In this document: piece by piece, positions 17,193-25,949 of the stretch
How the letters are laid out: every line of letters starts with the position of its first letter
Position numbering within the stretch: the first letter of the stretch is position 1
Source of the DNA: RPQJ01 sp963706755
GTDB lineage: Bacteria; Pseudomonadota; Gammaproteobacteria; Steroidobacterales; Steroidobacteraceae
Assembly: GCA_963706755.1 (NCBI GenBank)
Contig: CAVPNH010000005.1
Coordinates: 1 to 64,000, forward strand
DNA: 64,000 bases
Reading direction: 5' to 3'
The notes under the pieces: model-generated
Told to the model about the DNA's origin: nothing
The model's database searches: none
The model's input: only the letters and a program-made list of their open reading frames with translations
Program-made: the position numbers and the translations under genes

Positions 17193-18341
17193 ATGAACAC
17201 GGAAACGCGCAGCGAGTCACTCCAGCTTCGATCGCTGGTCAAGGCCAGCGGCGAACTCGAACTTTCCCTCGTCCCGGTGCCCGTGCCAGAGCCCGGGCCA
17301 GACGAGGTCCTGATACGCGTCGAGGCGGCACCGCTCAACCCGTCGGACCTCGGCCTGCTCTTCGGTGCGGCGGACATGACGACGGCGCAGCAACATGGGA
17401 CCGGCGCGCGCCCGGTCGTCACCGCGAAGATTCCGGACGGCCTGATGAAGGCCATGGCCGCCCGCGTGGACGTCTCCATGCCCGTCGGCAACGAAGGAGC
17501 CGGTGTCGTGGTCGCGGCGGGCGCCTCCGCCGAGGCACAGGCCCTGCTCGGCAGGAACGTCGCCGCCTTCGGCGGCGCGATGTACTCGCAACACCGCTGC
17601 GTGAAGGTGGCCCAGTGCATGGAGCTGCCGCCGGGCACCACGCCGGCTGAAGGAGCGTCGTGCTTCGTCAATCCGCTGACGGCACTCGGCATGGTCGAGA
17701 CGATGCGCCTCGAGGGCCACTCCGCGCTGGTTCACACCGCCGCGGCGTCGAACCTCGGCCAGATGCTGAACCGCCTGTGCCTCGAGGACGGGATCGGCCT
17801 CGTCAACGTCGTGCGCAGCGCCGGAGCAGGCGGAGATCCTGCGCGCGCAGGGCGCGAAGCACGTCTGCATCTCGACCTCGCCCGCCTTCACGCATGAACT
17901 CACGGACGCGATCGCGGCCACGGGCGCGACGCTCGCCTTCGACGCCATCGGCGGCGGCCGGCTCGCGGGCCAGATCCTGGCCTGCATGGAGGCTGCGCTC
18001 ATGCGCGGTGGCGGCGACTACCAGCGCTACGGCTCGACCACGCACAAGCAGCGTCTACATCTACGGCGCGCTCGATATCGAGCCCGACCGAGCTCAGGCG
18101 CAACTTCGGCGCCGCCTGGGGCATCGGCGGCTGGCTGCTGCCGCCCTTCCTGCAGAAGATCGGCCCCGAGGCGGCTTCGAGGCTGCGCACGCGCGTCGTC
18201 GCCGGACTCCGGACGACCTTCGCCAGCCACTACACCAAAGTGGTGTCGCTCGCCGAGGCGCTCAGCCTCGAGGAGATCGCCGTCTACGGGCGACGTTCGA
18301 CCGGAGAGAAATACCTGGTCAACCCGAACAAGGGGGCTTGA
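17193..18341 (+). CDS. zinc-binding alcohol dehydrogenase / quinone oxidoreductase-like MDR protein (three one-base frameshifts)
   Basis: A medium-chain dehydrogenase/reductase: the N-terminal GroES-like fold shows VLIRVEAAPLNPSDLGLL and VGNEGAGVVVAAG, and the cofactor domain shows HTAAASNLGQMLNRL. As written it stops at 17895. Single extra bases near 17823 (GG), 18052 and in the CCC at 18083-18085 interrupt it; removing exactly these gives 381 residues. The restored part reads ILRAQGAKHVCISTS, then FDAIGGGRLAGQILA, and ends KYLVNPNKGA at 18341. The active-site zinc cysteine is not evident. It follows the Old Yellow Enzyme gene after 57 bp and may act in the same pathway, which is unknown. 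Confidence 0.72.
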
Positions 18342-18427
18342 CGAGCAGCAACGCCCGGCGCTCGCCACTCACGACTTGCCGCTCACGAATCATTCCGCCG
18401 CGGCGGCACGCGCAGGACAGGCGAACG

Positions 18428-20275
18428 CTAGTCGATCGAGCAGGCGAGGCAGTAGGCGTAGACGTTGCCCGGGTCGGAGAGCCGTCGCGAGCCGCTGCGC
18501 CTCCTGCAGCAGGGGCGCGAGCACCTTCGGGACGACCGGCAGCGCGCCCTTCGGCAGCAGCGGCGCGACCACGCTCGCGAGCGCGACGCGGATCCGCAGT
18601 CCCAGCGCCTCGCCGATGCCCACGTCCTCGTCGAAGTACTCGACGTCGTAGTCGTCGCCCAGCTTCGCGAGCCGCGCGGCGAGCTCAATGGCGTCCTCAT
18701 AGCCGCCGAGCTCGTCGACGAGCCCGAGCCGCTTCGCGTCCGTCCCCGCCCAGACGCGCCCCTGCGCGACCTTGTCGACCGCCTCGACGGACATCTTGCG
18801 CGACGTTGGCCACGTGGCCGATGAAGTCCTGGTAACTGCGGTCGATGGTCTGCTGCAGGACGTCTCTCGAGATGTCCCCCAGCGGCCGGTCCACGCCGGA
18901 ACTCGCCGGCCAGCGCCGTCGTGCCGACGCCGTCGGTGTGCACACCAAGGCGCTCCAGCGAACGCTGGAAGGTGGGCATCATGAAGAAGACCCCGATCGA
19001 GCCGGTGAGCGTCGCGGGACTCGCGACGATCTTGTCCGCCTCCATCGCGATGTAGTACCCGCCCGACGCGGCAAGGCTGCTCATCGAGGCCACGACCGGC
19101 TTGCCCGTCTTCCGCAGCGCCGCGACCTCGCGGCGTATCACCTCGCTCGCGAACACGCTGCCGCCCGGGCTGTCGATGCGCAGAACCACGGCCTTGATCG
19201 CATCGTCGTGGGCCGCGTCGCGCAGCTGCGCCGCGAGCGTGTCGGAGCCGATCATGCCCGGCGCTCCCTCGCCCGGCACGATGTCGCCCGCGGCCACGAT
19301 GACCGCGACCTTCTGCGCGGCGCTCCCGCGGAGCGCCTGCTCGGAATCGACGTTCGCGAGATAGGAGTCGAAATCGACGCCCACGTAGGAGTGCGTGTCC
19401 TCGTCCTCGCCGGTGATCTCCGCGATCCGGTCCTCGACCTCGAAGCGGCCCTTGAGCGAGGTGACGAGCCCGGCGTCCAGTGCCATCTTCGCCAGGTCGC
19501 CGCCCGCCTTGCGCAGGCCCTGAGCCGCGTCGTCGGCATAGGCCTGGAGACGTGCCGGCTCGAACTCGCGCGCCGCCGCGACGTCGGTCTTGTAGGTGTT
19601 CCACACCGCGCCGAGCCAGGCGAGGCTCTCCTCGCGCTCCGCGGGCGACATGTCGTTGCGGCTGAAAGTCTCGACCGCCGACTTGTACTCGCCGACGCGG
19701 AAGATGTGCAGGTCGACGGAGAGCTTGTCCAGCGCGTCCTTGACGAACAGCCCGAAGTTGGCGTAGCCGTCCACGTAGGCGGCGCCCGCCGGATCGAGGT
19801 AGATCTCGTCGGCGTGCGCCGCGAGGTAGTACTGGTTCTGCTCGTAGAAATCGCCATAGGCGATCACGGGCTTGCCCGTGGCGCGGAAGTCGTCGATGGC
19901 CGCGGCGACTTCCTTGAGCTTGGCGAGACCGCCGCCGTCGAGGCCGCCCAGGTCGAGATAGAGCGAACTGATGCGGTCGTCGTCCGCGGCCGCCTCGATG
20001 GCGTCCACCAGGTCGCGCAGCAGGGTCTCGGTGGGCAGGTTACGCAGCGTCCGCGCAAGCGCGCGCTCCATGGGATCGCCGCTCAGCTGCTCGACCAGCG
20101 GCCCCTGCGGGTCGACGACCAGCGCGGCCTTGTCGGGGACGAGGGGTATGGGGCGCGAGAACAGGCCCCAGGCGATGGCGAACAGCGCCAGCAGGAGGAC
20201 GAGGTGCAGGACCTTGCGCAGCCCGTCGAGGCCGCTCCAGATCCAGCGCAGCAGGCGGCCGATGGCGCGGAACAT
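18428..20275 (-). CDS. sppA: signal peptide peptidase SppA, 67K type (three one-base frameshifts)
   Basis: SppA degrades leftover signal peptides in the inner membrane. The N-terminal membrane segment is at residues 22-38; the catalytic Lys lies in FRVGEYKSAVETF (K198) and the nucleophile Ser in SLAASGGYYIA (S404), matching K209 and S409 of E. coli SppA. The frame is continuous to about residue 460. It then needs one base removed near 18896, one near 18797-18802 and one near 18482. With these removed, the protein reads through VDRPLGDISRDVLQQT and EAVDKVAQGRVWAGTDAKRL and ends SDPGNVYAYCLACSID, the same type of ending as in E. coli (614 residues). Probably a functional gene with sequence errors, though decay cannot be excluded. 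Confidence 0.85.
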   Translation of the reverse strand: MFRAIGRLLRWIWSGLDGLRKVLHLVLLLALFAIAWGLFSRPIPLVPDKAALVVDPQGPLVEQLSGDPMERALARTLRNLPTETLLRDLVDAIEAAADDDRISSLYLDLGGLDGGGLAKLKEVAAAIDDFRATGKPVIAYGDFYEQNQYYLAAHADEIYLDPAGAAYVDGYANFGLFVKDALDKLSVDLHIFRVGEYKSAVETFSRNDMSPAEREESLAWLGAVWNTYKTDVAAAREFEPARLQAYADDAAQGLRKAGGDLAKMALDAGLVTSLKGRFEVEDRIAEITGEDEDTHSYVGVDFDSYLANVDSEQALRGSAAQKVAVIVAAGDIVPGEGAPGMIGSDTLAAQLRDAAHDDAIKAVVLRIDSPGGSVFASEVIRREVAALRKTGKPVVASMSSLAASGGYYIAMEADKIVASPATLTGSIGVFFMMPTFQRSLERLGVHTDGVGTTALAGEFRRGPAAGGHLERRPAADHRPQLPGLHRPRGQRRARCPSRRSTRSRRGASGRGRTRSGSGSSTSSAAMRTPLSSPRGSRSWATTTTSSTSTRTWASARRWDCGSASRSRAWSRRCCRRARCRSSRRCSRPCCRRRSGSRRLSDPGNVYAYCLACSID

Positions 20276-20331
20276 TGCGCTTCCCCGGGCGCGGGCACCT
20301 CATGGGTGCCGCAGCGCCCAGGAGGCCGCCG

Positions 20332-20676
20332 TCAGACCTTCTCTTCGATGCGCGCCGCCTTGCCCGTGCGATCGCGCAGGAAGTAGAGCTTCGCGCGGCG
20401 GACGTGGCCGCGACGCTTGACCGTGATCGCGCCGAGCGCCGGGCTGTAGGTCTGGAACACGCGCTCCACGCCCTCGCCGTGCGAGATCTTGCGCACGGTG
20501 AACGACGAATTGAGGCCGCGGTTGCTCTTGGCGATGACCACGCCCTCGTAAGCCTGGACGCGCTCGCGGTCACCTTCCTTGACCTTCACCTCGACGACGA
20601 CGGTGTCGCCCGGGCCGAAGTCCGGAATTACGCGCTGCATGCGCTCCTTTTCGAGCGTGGCAATGATGTTGCTCAT
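20332..20676 (-). CDS. rplS: 50S ribosomal protein L19
   Basis: L19 lies at the 30S-50S interface. The 114-residue protein matches the family in length and sequence (GDTVVVEVKVKEGDRERVQ, GVERVFQTYSP, RAKLYFLRDR). It is the last gene of the rpsP-rimM-trmD-rplS operon; its ATG overlaps the trmD stop by 4 bp, so translation is probably coupled. Confidence 0.98.
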   Translation of the reverse strand: MSNIIATLEKERMQRVIPDFGPGDTVVVEVKVKEGDRERVQAYEGVVIAKSNRGLNSSFTVRKISHGEGVERVFQTYSPALGAITVKRRGHVRRAKLYFLRDRTGKAARIEEKV

Positions 20677-21455
20677 ATCTCACCTTTCTCGCAGTGTTTG
20701 CGTCCCTGCCCATTCCGCGGCGCATCCTGCTCCGCCCGGTATTCCTCGAGGAGCGCGAGTTCCTCGCCGCTCAACTCCCGCTGCCGCAGCAGGTCGGGTC
20801 GCCGCATCCACGTGCGCCCGAGCGACTGCTTCCTGCGCCAGCGCTCGATCGCGGCGTGGTTGCCGCCCTTGAGCACCGCCGGCACCTCGCGACCCTGCCA
20901 GCTCTCGGGCCGCGTGTAGTGCGGCCAGTCGAGCAGCCCGGTCGCGAACGACTCCTGCTCGGCAGACTCCGCACAGCCGAGCGTGCCCGGCAACAGCCGC
21001 GACACCGCGTCGATCAGCATCAGCGCCGGCAGCTCTCCGCCGGAGAGCACGATGTCGCCGACCGACAGCGACTCGTCGACGCAGGCCTCGACGAAGCGCT
21101 CGTCCACGCCCTCGTAGCGGCCCGCCACCAGCACGATCTCGCCGAGCCCGGCCAGTTCCGCCACCTTCGCCTGCGTGACCGGCGCGCCATCCGCTGCCAG
21201 GTAAACACGCCGCGCCGAAGGCACGAACCCCGCCGCATCCGCCATGGCGAGCCGCAGGGGCTCCGCCTTCAACACCATCCCGGGGCCGCCGCCGTAGGGC
21301 CGGTCGTCCACGGTCTTGTGCACGTCCGTGGCGTACTGCCGCGGATTCACCGTCCGGACCTCGAGCACTCCCCGCTCGATCGCCCGTCCCAGCACGCCGA
21401 AGCCGACGGCCTGCTCGACGAACTCGGGGAACAACGTGACGACCACGATCTTCAC
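20673..21455 (-). CDS. trmD: tRNA (guanine37-N1)-methyltransferase
   Basis: TrmD methylates G37 next to the anticodon, preventing +1 frameshifting. The 260-residue SPOUT-fold protein shows the knot region: VLVAGRYEGVDERF-type sequence (here IVLVAGRYEGVDERFV) and SVGDIVLSGGELPALMLIDA, the SAM-binding deep knot. The conserved PYGGGPGMVLK segment is also present. The start is a GTG. It lies 16 bp after rimM and overlaps rplS by 4 bp in the standard ribosomal operon. Confidence 0.98.
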   Translation of the reverse strand: MKIVVVTLFPEFVEQAVGFGVLGRAIERGVLEVRTVNPRQYATDVHKTVDDRPYGGGPGMVLKAEPLRLAMADAAGFVPSARRVYLAADGAPVTQAKVAELAGLGEIVLVAGRYEGVDERFVEACVDESLSVGDIVLSGGELPALMLIDAVSRLLPGTLGCAESAEQESFATGLLDWPHYTRPESWQGREVPAVLKGGNHAAIERWRRKQSLGRTWMRRPDLLRQRELSGEELALLEEYRAEQDAPRNGQGRKHCEKGEI

Positions 21456-21471
21456 GCGATCTCCCGCCCCG

Positions 21472-21993
21472 TCAGTCGTCCGCGTGCCAGTCCAGGGTCA
21501 ACCGGCCCGCATCCAGATCCACGGCCACCAGCCTCTGCGGCACCAGCGGCACCAGCCGCTCCCGCTCGCCTCTCAGGACCAGCACCGGATGCGCCGGCAT
21601 TTCCAACACCGCATCCACGCGCCCGAGCGGCAGGCCTTCGCGGTTGCTGGCCTCGAGGCCCACCAGGTCGTGCCAGTAGTACTGGCCCGGCGTGGTCGGC
21701 GGCAGTTCCGCACGGTCCACCTGGACGTCGCAACCCGTCAACGCCTGGGCCGCATCGCGCGAGTCGACGCCCGCGAGGCGAACCGCCACGGCCCGGCCAG
21801 CCCGCTTCCACTCGAGAACCGTCCGGCGCTCGGCACTGCCGGCACGAACCAGCTCCCAGTTCCCGTAACCCGCGATACCCTCGGGAGGATCCGTGAAGGA
21901 ATTGACCTTCACCCAACCCTGCACCCCGAACGGGGCACCGATTCGACCGAGCACCACCGCGCGCCGGTCATTGCCGGGGCGCGCCGGAGCCAT
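21472..21993 (-). CDS. rimM: ribosome maturation factor RimM
   Basis: RimM assists 30S head assembly and binds S19. The 173-residue product has the N-terminal barrel beginning with VVLGRIGAPFGVQGWVKV and the C-terminal PRC-barrel with YYWHDLVGLEASNREG and ERLVPLVPQRLVAVDLD. Typical length. Four bp separate it from rpsP and 16 bp from trmD. Confidence 0.97.
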   Translation of the reverse strand: MAPARPGNDRRAVVLGRIGAPFGVQGWVKVNSFTDPPEGIAGYGNWELVRAGSAERRTVLEWKRAGRAVAVRLAGVDSRDAAQALTGCDVQVDRAELPPTTPGQYYWHDLVGLEASNREGLPLGRVDAVLEMPAHPVLVLRGERERLVPLVPQRLVAVDLDAGRLTLDWHADD

Positions 21994-21997
21994 GGGC

Positions 21998-22252
21998 TCA
22001 GGCCGCGGCCTTGGCCTTGCGGTAGCCCTTGAGCAGCTGCGCGACGCGCCCGGAGGGCTGCGCGCCGCAGCTCACCCAGTGGTCGATGCGGTCGAGTTCG
22101 AGCCGCAGCCCCTCGCTGCCGCCACGAGCGACCGGGTTGAAGAACCCGACCTGCTCCAGGGCGCCACCGACGCTACGGCGGCTGTCAGTCACTACCACGT
22201 GATAGAAGGGTTCCTTCTTACCGCCGCGGCGCATCAAACGGATCGTCACCAT
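21998..22252 (-). CDS. rpsP: 30S ribosomal protein S16
   Basis: First gene of the rpsP-rimM-trmD-rplS operon. The 84-residue protein begins MVTIRLMRRGGKKEPFYHVV, the standard S16 start, and ends in the Lys/Ala-rich tail. A promoter-like sequence lies about 70 bp upstream. Confidence 0.98.
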   Translation of the reverse strand: MVTIRLMRRGGKKEPFYHVVVTDSRRSVGGALEQVGFFNPVARGGSEGLRLELDRIDHWVSCGAQPSGRVAQLLKGYRKAKAAA

Positions 22253-22318
22253 CGTCTGCCAATGCCTCGTTCAGGGCTGCGGGGCACCCGCTGGCGCCCG
22301 GTCAAAAAAGAGCCGCGA

Positions 22319-22347
22319 ACTATACCGAAAATTCCAGCCGAAAGAAA
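22319..22347 (-). promoter_or_regulatory. putative promoter of rpsP operon
   Basis: On the minus strand TTTCTT (22347-22342), a 17-bp spacer and TATAGT (22324-22319) lie upstream of rpsP, in the 109-bp gap after ffh. The -10 is good, the -35 weak, as is common for ribosomal promoters. Confidence 0.45.
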
Positions 22348-22361
22348 TGCTTGTGGGCGGC

Positions 22362-23717
22362 TCATCCAAGGCCCGGCGGGAGCCGGCCGGCCATGGACCG
22401 CATCATGCGCCCGATGCCCCCCTTGCCCATGCCCTTCATCATCTTCTGCATCTGCAGGAAGTTCTTGAGCAGCCGGTTCACGTCCGCGACGTGGGTCCCC
22501 GACCCCGTGGCGATCCGGCGCCGGCGGGACCCGTCGATGACCTTGGGGTAGCGGCGCTCCCCAGGCGTCATGGAGCAGATGATCGCGATCTGGCGGCGCA
22601 TGTCGCGCTCATTGCCCCTGGGAAGGCCGCCCGCCTTCGCCGCCAGGTGGGCCGGGAGTTTCTCCATCAGGGCCGCCATGCCGCCCATACCTTCGAGCTG
22701 GCGCAGCTGGGCGAGCAGGTCGTTCAGGTCGAAATCCTTGCCCTTGGCCATCTTGCGGGCAAGCTTCTCGGCCTCCTCGCGGTCGACCTTGCGGGTCACC
22801 TCCTCGACCAGGCTCAGGACGTCGCCCATGCCGAGGATGCGGGACGCCATGCGCTCGGGCTGGAAGGCCTCGAGCGCCTCGGGCTTCTCGCCCACGCCGA
22901 CGAACAGGATGGGACGGCCCGTGACCTGCCGGACCGACAGGGCCGCGCCGCCGCGGGCGTCACCGTCGGCCTTGGTGAGCACCACACCCGTGAGATCGAG
23001 CGCGGCCCCGAAGGCGCGGGCGGCATTCACCGCATCCTGGCCCGCCATGCTGTCCACGACGAACAGGGTCTCGATGGGCTTGAGCGAGGTCCCGAGTTCG
23101 CGGACCTCCTGCATCATCGGCTCGTCCACGTGCAGCCGACCCGCCGTGTCCACCAGCAGCACGTCGTAGAGCCCGCGGCGTGCCTCTTCCAGCGCACGCG
23201 CGGCGATGACGACCGGCGCCTGCGACGGGTCGGCGGGCGCCACGTCGATGCCGAGCTGCTGCCCCAGCCGCTCGAGCTGCAGCATCGCCGCGGGACGGTA
23301 GATATCGGTCGAGACGAGCAGCACGCGCTTGCGTTCACGCTCCCGGAGCCAGAGCGCGATCTTGGCGGCGGTGGTGGTCTTGCCCGCGCCCTGCAGGCCT
23401 GCGAGCAGGATCACCGCGGGCGGCTGGGTCCGCAGGTTCAGGGGCCGCGCGCCCTCCCCCATGACCCGGACGAGTTCTTCGTGGATCACCCGCACCAGCG
23501 CCTGGCCCGGAGTGAGGCTGCGGTGGATCTCGAGCCCCACGGCCCGCGTCTTGACCGCCTCGATGAATTCCTTGACGACGGGAAGCGCGACGTCCGCCTC
23601 GAGCAGCGCCATCCGTACCTGCCGCAGGGTGTCACCGATGTTTTCCTCGGTCAGGCGGCCACGGCCGCGCAGGCCTTCGACGACGGCGGACAGGCGGGAG
23701 GAGAGCTTGTCGAACAC
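22362..23717 (-). CDS. ffh: signal recognition particle protein Ffh
   Basis: Ffh with 4.5S RNA targets inner-membrane proteins co-translationally. The 451-residue GTPase has the N domain, G1 motif GLQGAGKTTTAAK, the DTAGRL G3 motif, TKADGDARGG (G4) and the C-terminal methionine-rich M domain (FLQMQKMMKGMGKGG region). Start is GTG at 23717. It is divergent from the downstream-oriented YpjD-like gene, which is the usual neighbour of ffh in Gammaproteobacteria. Confidence 0.98.
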   Translation of the reverse strand: MFDKLSSRLSAVVEGLRGRGRLTEENIGDTLRQVRMALLEADVALPVVKEFIEAVKTRAVGLEIHRSLTPGQALVRVIHEELVRVMGEGARPLNLRTQPPAVILLAGLQGAGKTTTAAKIALWLRERERKRVLLVSTDIYRPAAMLQLERLGQQLGIDVAPADPSQAPVVIAARALEEARRGLYDVLLVDTAGRLHVDEPMMQEVRELGTSLKPIETLFVVDSMAGQDAVNAARAFGAALDLTGVVLTKADGDARGGAALSVRQVTGRPILFVGVGEKPEALEAFQPERMASRILGMGDVLSLVEEVTRKVDREEAEKLARKMAKGKDFDLNDLLAQLRQLEGMGGMAALMEKLPAHLAAKAGGLPRGNERDMRRQIAIICSMTPGERRYPKVIDGSRRRRIATGSGTHVADVNRLLKNFLQMQKMMKGMGKGGIGRMMRSMAGRLPPGLG

Positions 23718-23846
23718 GGATAACCTCGAATCCGGCGGGGCGCTGGGCGTGCGGGCTTGGCGGAGCGCGGATTATAGGGGTCGCGCCTCCTCACGGTAAC
23801 GCCGATGTGACATCATTTCCCCGTTGCCGCCGCATGGGACCCGCGC

Positions 23847-24656
23847 TTGCTCCTGCCACTGATCGCCGTCGCCTGCTACCTCTTCGGTGCCGTCGGGCTC
23901 GCACTGGGCGCCTACTATGGAGATTCCCACCACGGCCGCGGCGGGCGCATCGCAGGCGCCCTGATCGCCTGCGTCGGCGTGATCGTGCACCTTGCGGCCC
24001 TCGTGCAGGAGCGCACGCTGGACCCGGACGCCGCGCTGTCGCTCGGCGACACGGCCGCCATCGTCGGCGCGCTGATCGCGGTCGTCGCCCTCGCCCTCGT
24101 GCTGCGACCGCGGCTGCGCGGCATGGCCGCGCTGCTGCTGATCGTGGCCGCGGTGCTCGAACTGACGTTCTCCGAAGGCGCGCGCGGCTTCACGATGGGA
24201 CGGCCGGGCTGGGAACTCTCCTTCCACGTGGCCATGGCCACGACAGCCTTCGCCTTCCTCACGATCGGGGCGGTGCTCGCGATCTCGCAGGTCGTCGTGG
24301 ACCGGCGCCTGCGCAGTCGCCGGCCGCTCGGGATACTCCAGATCCTGACGCCGCTCGAGTCGCTGGAGTCCGGCTGCTTCCACAGCATCCTGGCGGGCTT
24401 CGCGCTGCTCACGCTCGCGCTCGTCAGTGGCGCGTTCTTCGTCGAGAACCTGTTTGCGCAACACCTGGTGCACAAGGTGGCGCTGGCGATCGTCGCCTGG
24501 ATCGTCTTCGGAATCCTGCTGCTCGGCAGGTGGCGCCTGGGCTGGCGCGGCCGCAAGGCGCTGCGCTGGACGCTGGCGGGCTACCTGCTGCTCGGGCTTT
24601 CCTACTTCGGCAGCAAGCTGGTACTCGAGAACCTTCTCGGCCGGCACTGGGGCTGA
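23847..24656 (+). CDS. YpjD/CcsA-like integral membrane protein
   Basis: A 269-residue polytopic protein with about eight hydrophobic segments, related to the CcsA/CcmC cytochrome c assembly family. Family features include the conserved His in SFHVAMATTAF and another in FAQHLVHKVALAI, plus a PLESLESGCF segment. Members next to ffh (YpjD) have no proven haem role. The first plausible start is the TTG at 23847; there is an in-frame stop 39 bp upstream and no ATG between. It sits 6 bp from the next gene. Confidence 0.82.
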   Translation: MLLPLIAVACYLFGAVGLALGAYYGDSHHGRGGRIAGALIACVGVIVHLAALVQERTLDPDAALSLGDTAAIVGALIAVVALALVLRPRLRGMAALLLIVAAVLELTFSEGARGFTMGRPGWELSFHVAMATTAFAFLTIGAVLAISQVVVDRRLRSRRPLGILQILTPLESLESGCFHSILAGFALLTLALVSGAFFVENLFAQHLVHKVALAIVAWIVFGILLLGRWRLGWRGRKALRWTLAGYLLLGLSYFGSKLVLENLLGRHWG

Positions 24657-24662
24657 ACGGCC

Positions 24663-25937
24663 TTGCAGGACATCCCGTTACCCTGGCTCGCCGCCGTCCT
24701 CGTCGCCTGCATCGCCCTGTCCGCGTTCTTCTCGAGCACGGAAACGGCGCTCATGGCCATCAACCGCTACCGGCTGCGGCATCGCGCCCGCGAGGGCAGC
24801 GTCGGGGCGCGCGCTGCCGAGCGGCTCCTCGAGACGCCCGACCGCCTGATCGGCCTCATCCTCCTCTGCAACAACTTCGTCAACGCTGCAGCCGCGGCGA
24901 TCGTCACGATGATCTCGCTGCAGGTCGGCGGCGAGGGCTTTGCGGCCATCAGCGTCGGCGTGTTCACCGTGGTGCTGATCATCTTCGGCGAGGTAGCCCC
25001 GAAGACCTTCGGAGCGCTGTATCCGGAGCGGCTCGCGCTCTCTGCCGCGCTCGTCTACCGCGTGCTGCTCAGAATCCTGTATCCCGTGGTTTGGGCGGTC
25101 AACCTGGTCGCGAACGGCGTGCTGCGCCTGATGGGCGTCTCGCGCGAGACCGTGAACTCGACCTCGCTCAGCCAGGACGAGCTGCGCACCGTGCTCGCGG
25201 AGGCCGCGACCGTCATTCCGCACGGGCACCAGAGGATGCTGATGAGCATCCTCGACCTCGAGAAAGTAAGCGTCCAGGACATCATGGTCCCGCGCAACGA
25301 AATTGTCGGCATCGACATTTCCGACGACTGGGACGGGATCCTCGACCAGCTGCGCGAGAGCCGGCACACGCGCATCCCGGTCTACGAGGGCAGCCTCGAC
25401 AACCTGGTCGGCATCCTGCACATGAAGAAGGTCGCGCGGCTGCTCGCGCGCGGTGAGTTCGCGCGCGACCAGCTGGTTGCGCTGGCCCGTGCGCGCGAGC
25501 CCTGGTACGTGCCCGAGGGCACGTCGCTCAACCGGCAGCTGCTCAATTTCCAGCGCCAGCGCCGGCGTGTCGCCTTCATCGTGGACGAGTACGGCGACGT
25601 GCAGGGACTCGTGACGCTCGAAGACCTGCTCGAGGAAATCGTGGGCGAGTTCACCACGGACACGAGCGCGCTCCACAAGGACGTGCACAAGGAAAAAGGC
25701 GGCAGCTACGTCGTGAGCGCCTCGGCGAGCGTGCGCACGCTCAACCGCAAGATGGGCTGGTCCCTGCCCACCAGCGGCCCGCGCACGCTGAACGGCCTCA
25801 TCATCGAGCACCTCGAAACCATTCCCGACGCCGGCACGAGCCTGCGCATCGGCGACTATTCGCTGGACGTCCTGCAGACCGGCGAGAACGCCGTGCGGAC
25901 GGTGCGGCTCCGGTCGATCGTGGCGCCCGCGGAATAG
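24663..25937 (+). CDS. CorB-like transporter-associated protein (DUF21/CBS/CorC domains)
   Basis: The 424-residue protein has an N-terminal CNNM/DUF21 membrane domain (about 1-190, with FFSSTETALMAINRYRLRHRA split by a helix turn), a CBS pair (about 200-335, with VQDIMVPRNEIVGID and VDEYGDVQGLVTLEDLL) and a C-terminal CorC/HlyC domain (about 345-420). CNNM/CorB relatives export magnesium or regulate magnesium fluxes; the HlyC/CorC label does not mean haemolysin. It starts at a TTG 6 bp after the YpjD-like gene, and ffh-ypjD-corB order is common in this group. Confidence 0.9.
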   Translation: MQDIPLPWLAAVLVACIALSAFFSSTETALMAINRYRLRHRAREGSVGARAAERLLETPDRLIGLILLCNNFVNAAAAAIVTMISLQVGGEGFAAISVGVFTVVLIIFGEVAPKTFGALYPERLALSAALVYRVLLRILYPVVWAVNLVANGVLRLMGVSRETVNSTSLSQDELRTVLAEAATVIPHGHQRMLMSILDLEKVSVQDIMVPRNEIVGIDISDDWDGILDQLRESRHTRIPVYEGSLDNLVGILHMKKVARLLARGEFARDQLVALARAREPWYVPEGTSLNRQLLNFQRQRRRVAFIVDEYGDVQGLVTLEDLLEEIVGEFTTDTSALHKDVHKEKGGSYVVSASASVRTLNRKMGWSLPTSGPRTLNGLIIEHLETIPDAGTSLRIGDYSLDVLQTGENAVRTVRLRSIVAPAE

Positions 25938-25949
25938 CCCGCGGCGAGA

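Noticed and set aside
17055..18900. Programmed ribosomal frameshifting
   Set aside because: No slippery heptamer with a downstream pseudoknot is evident, and many unrelated genes show the same one-base insertions.
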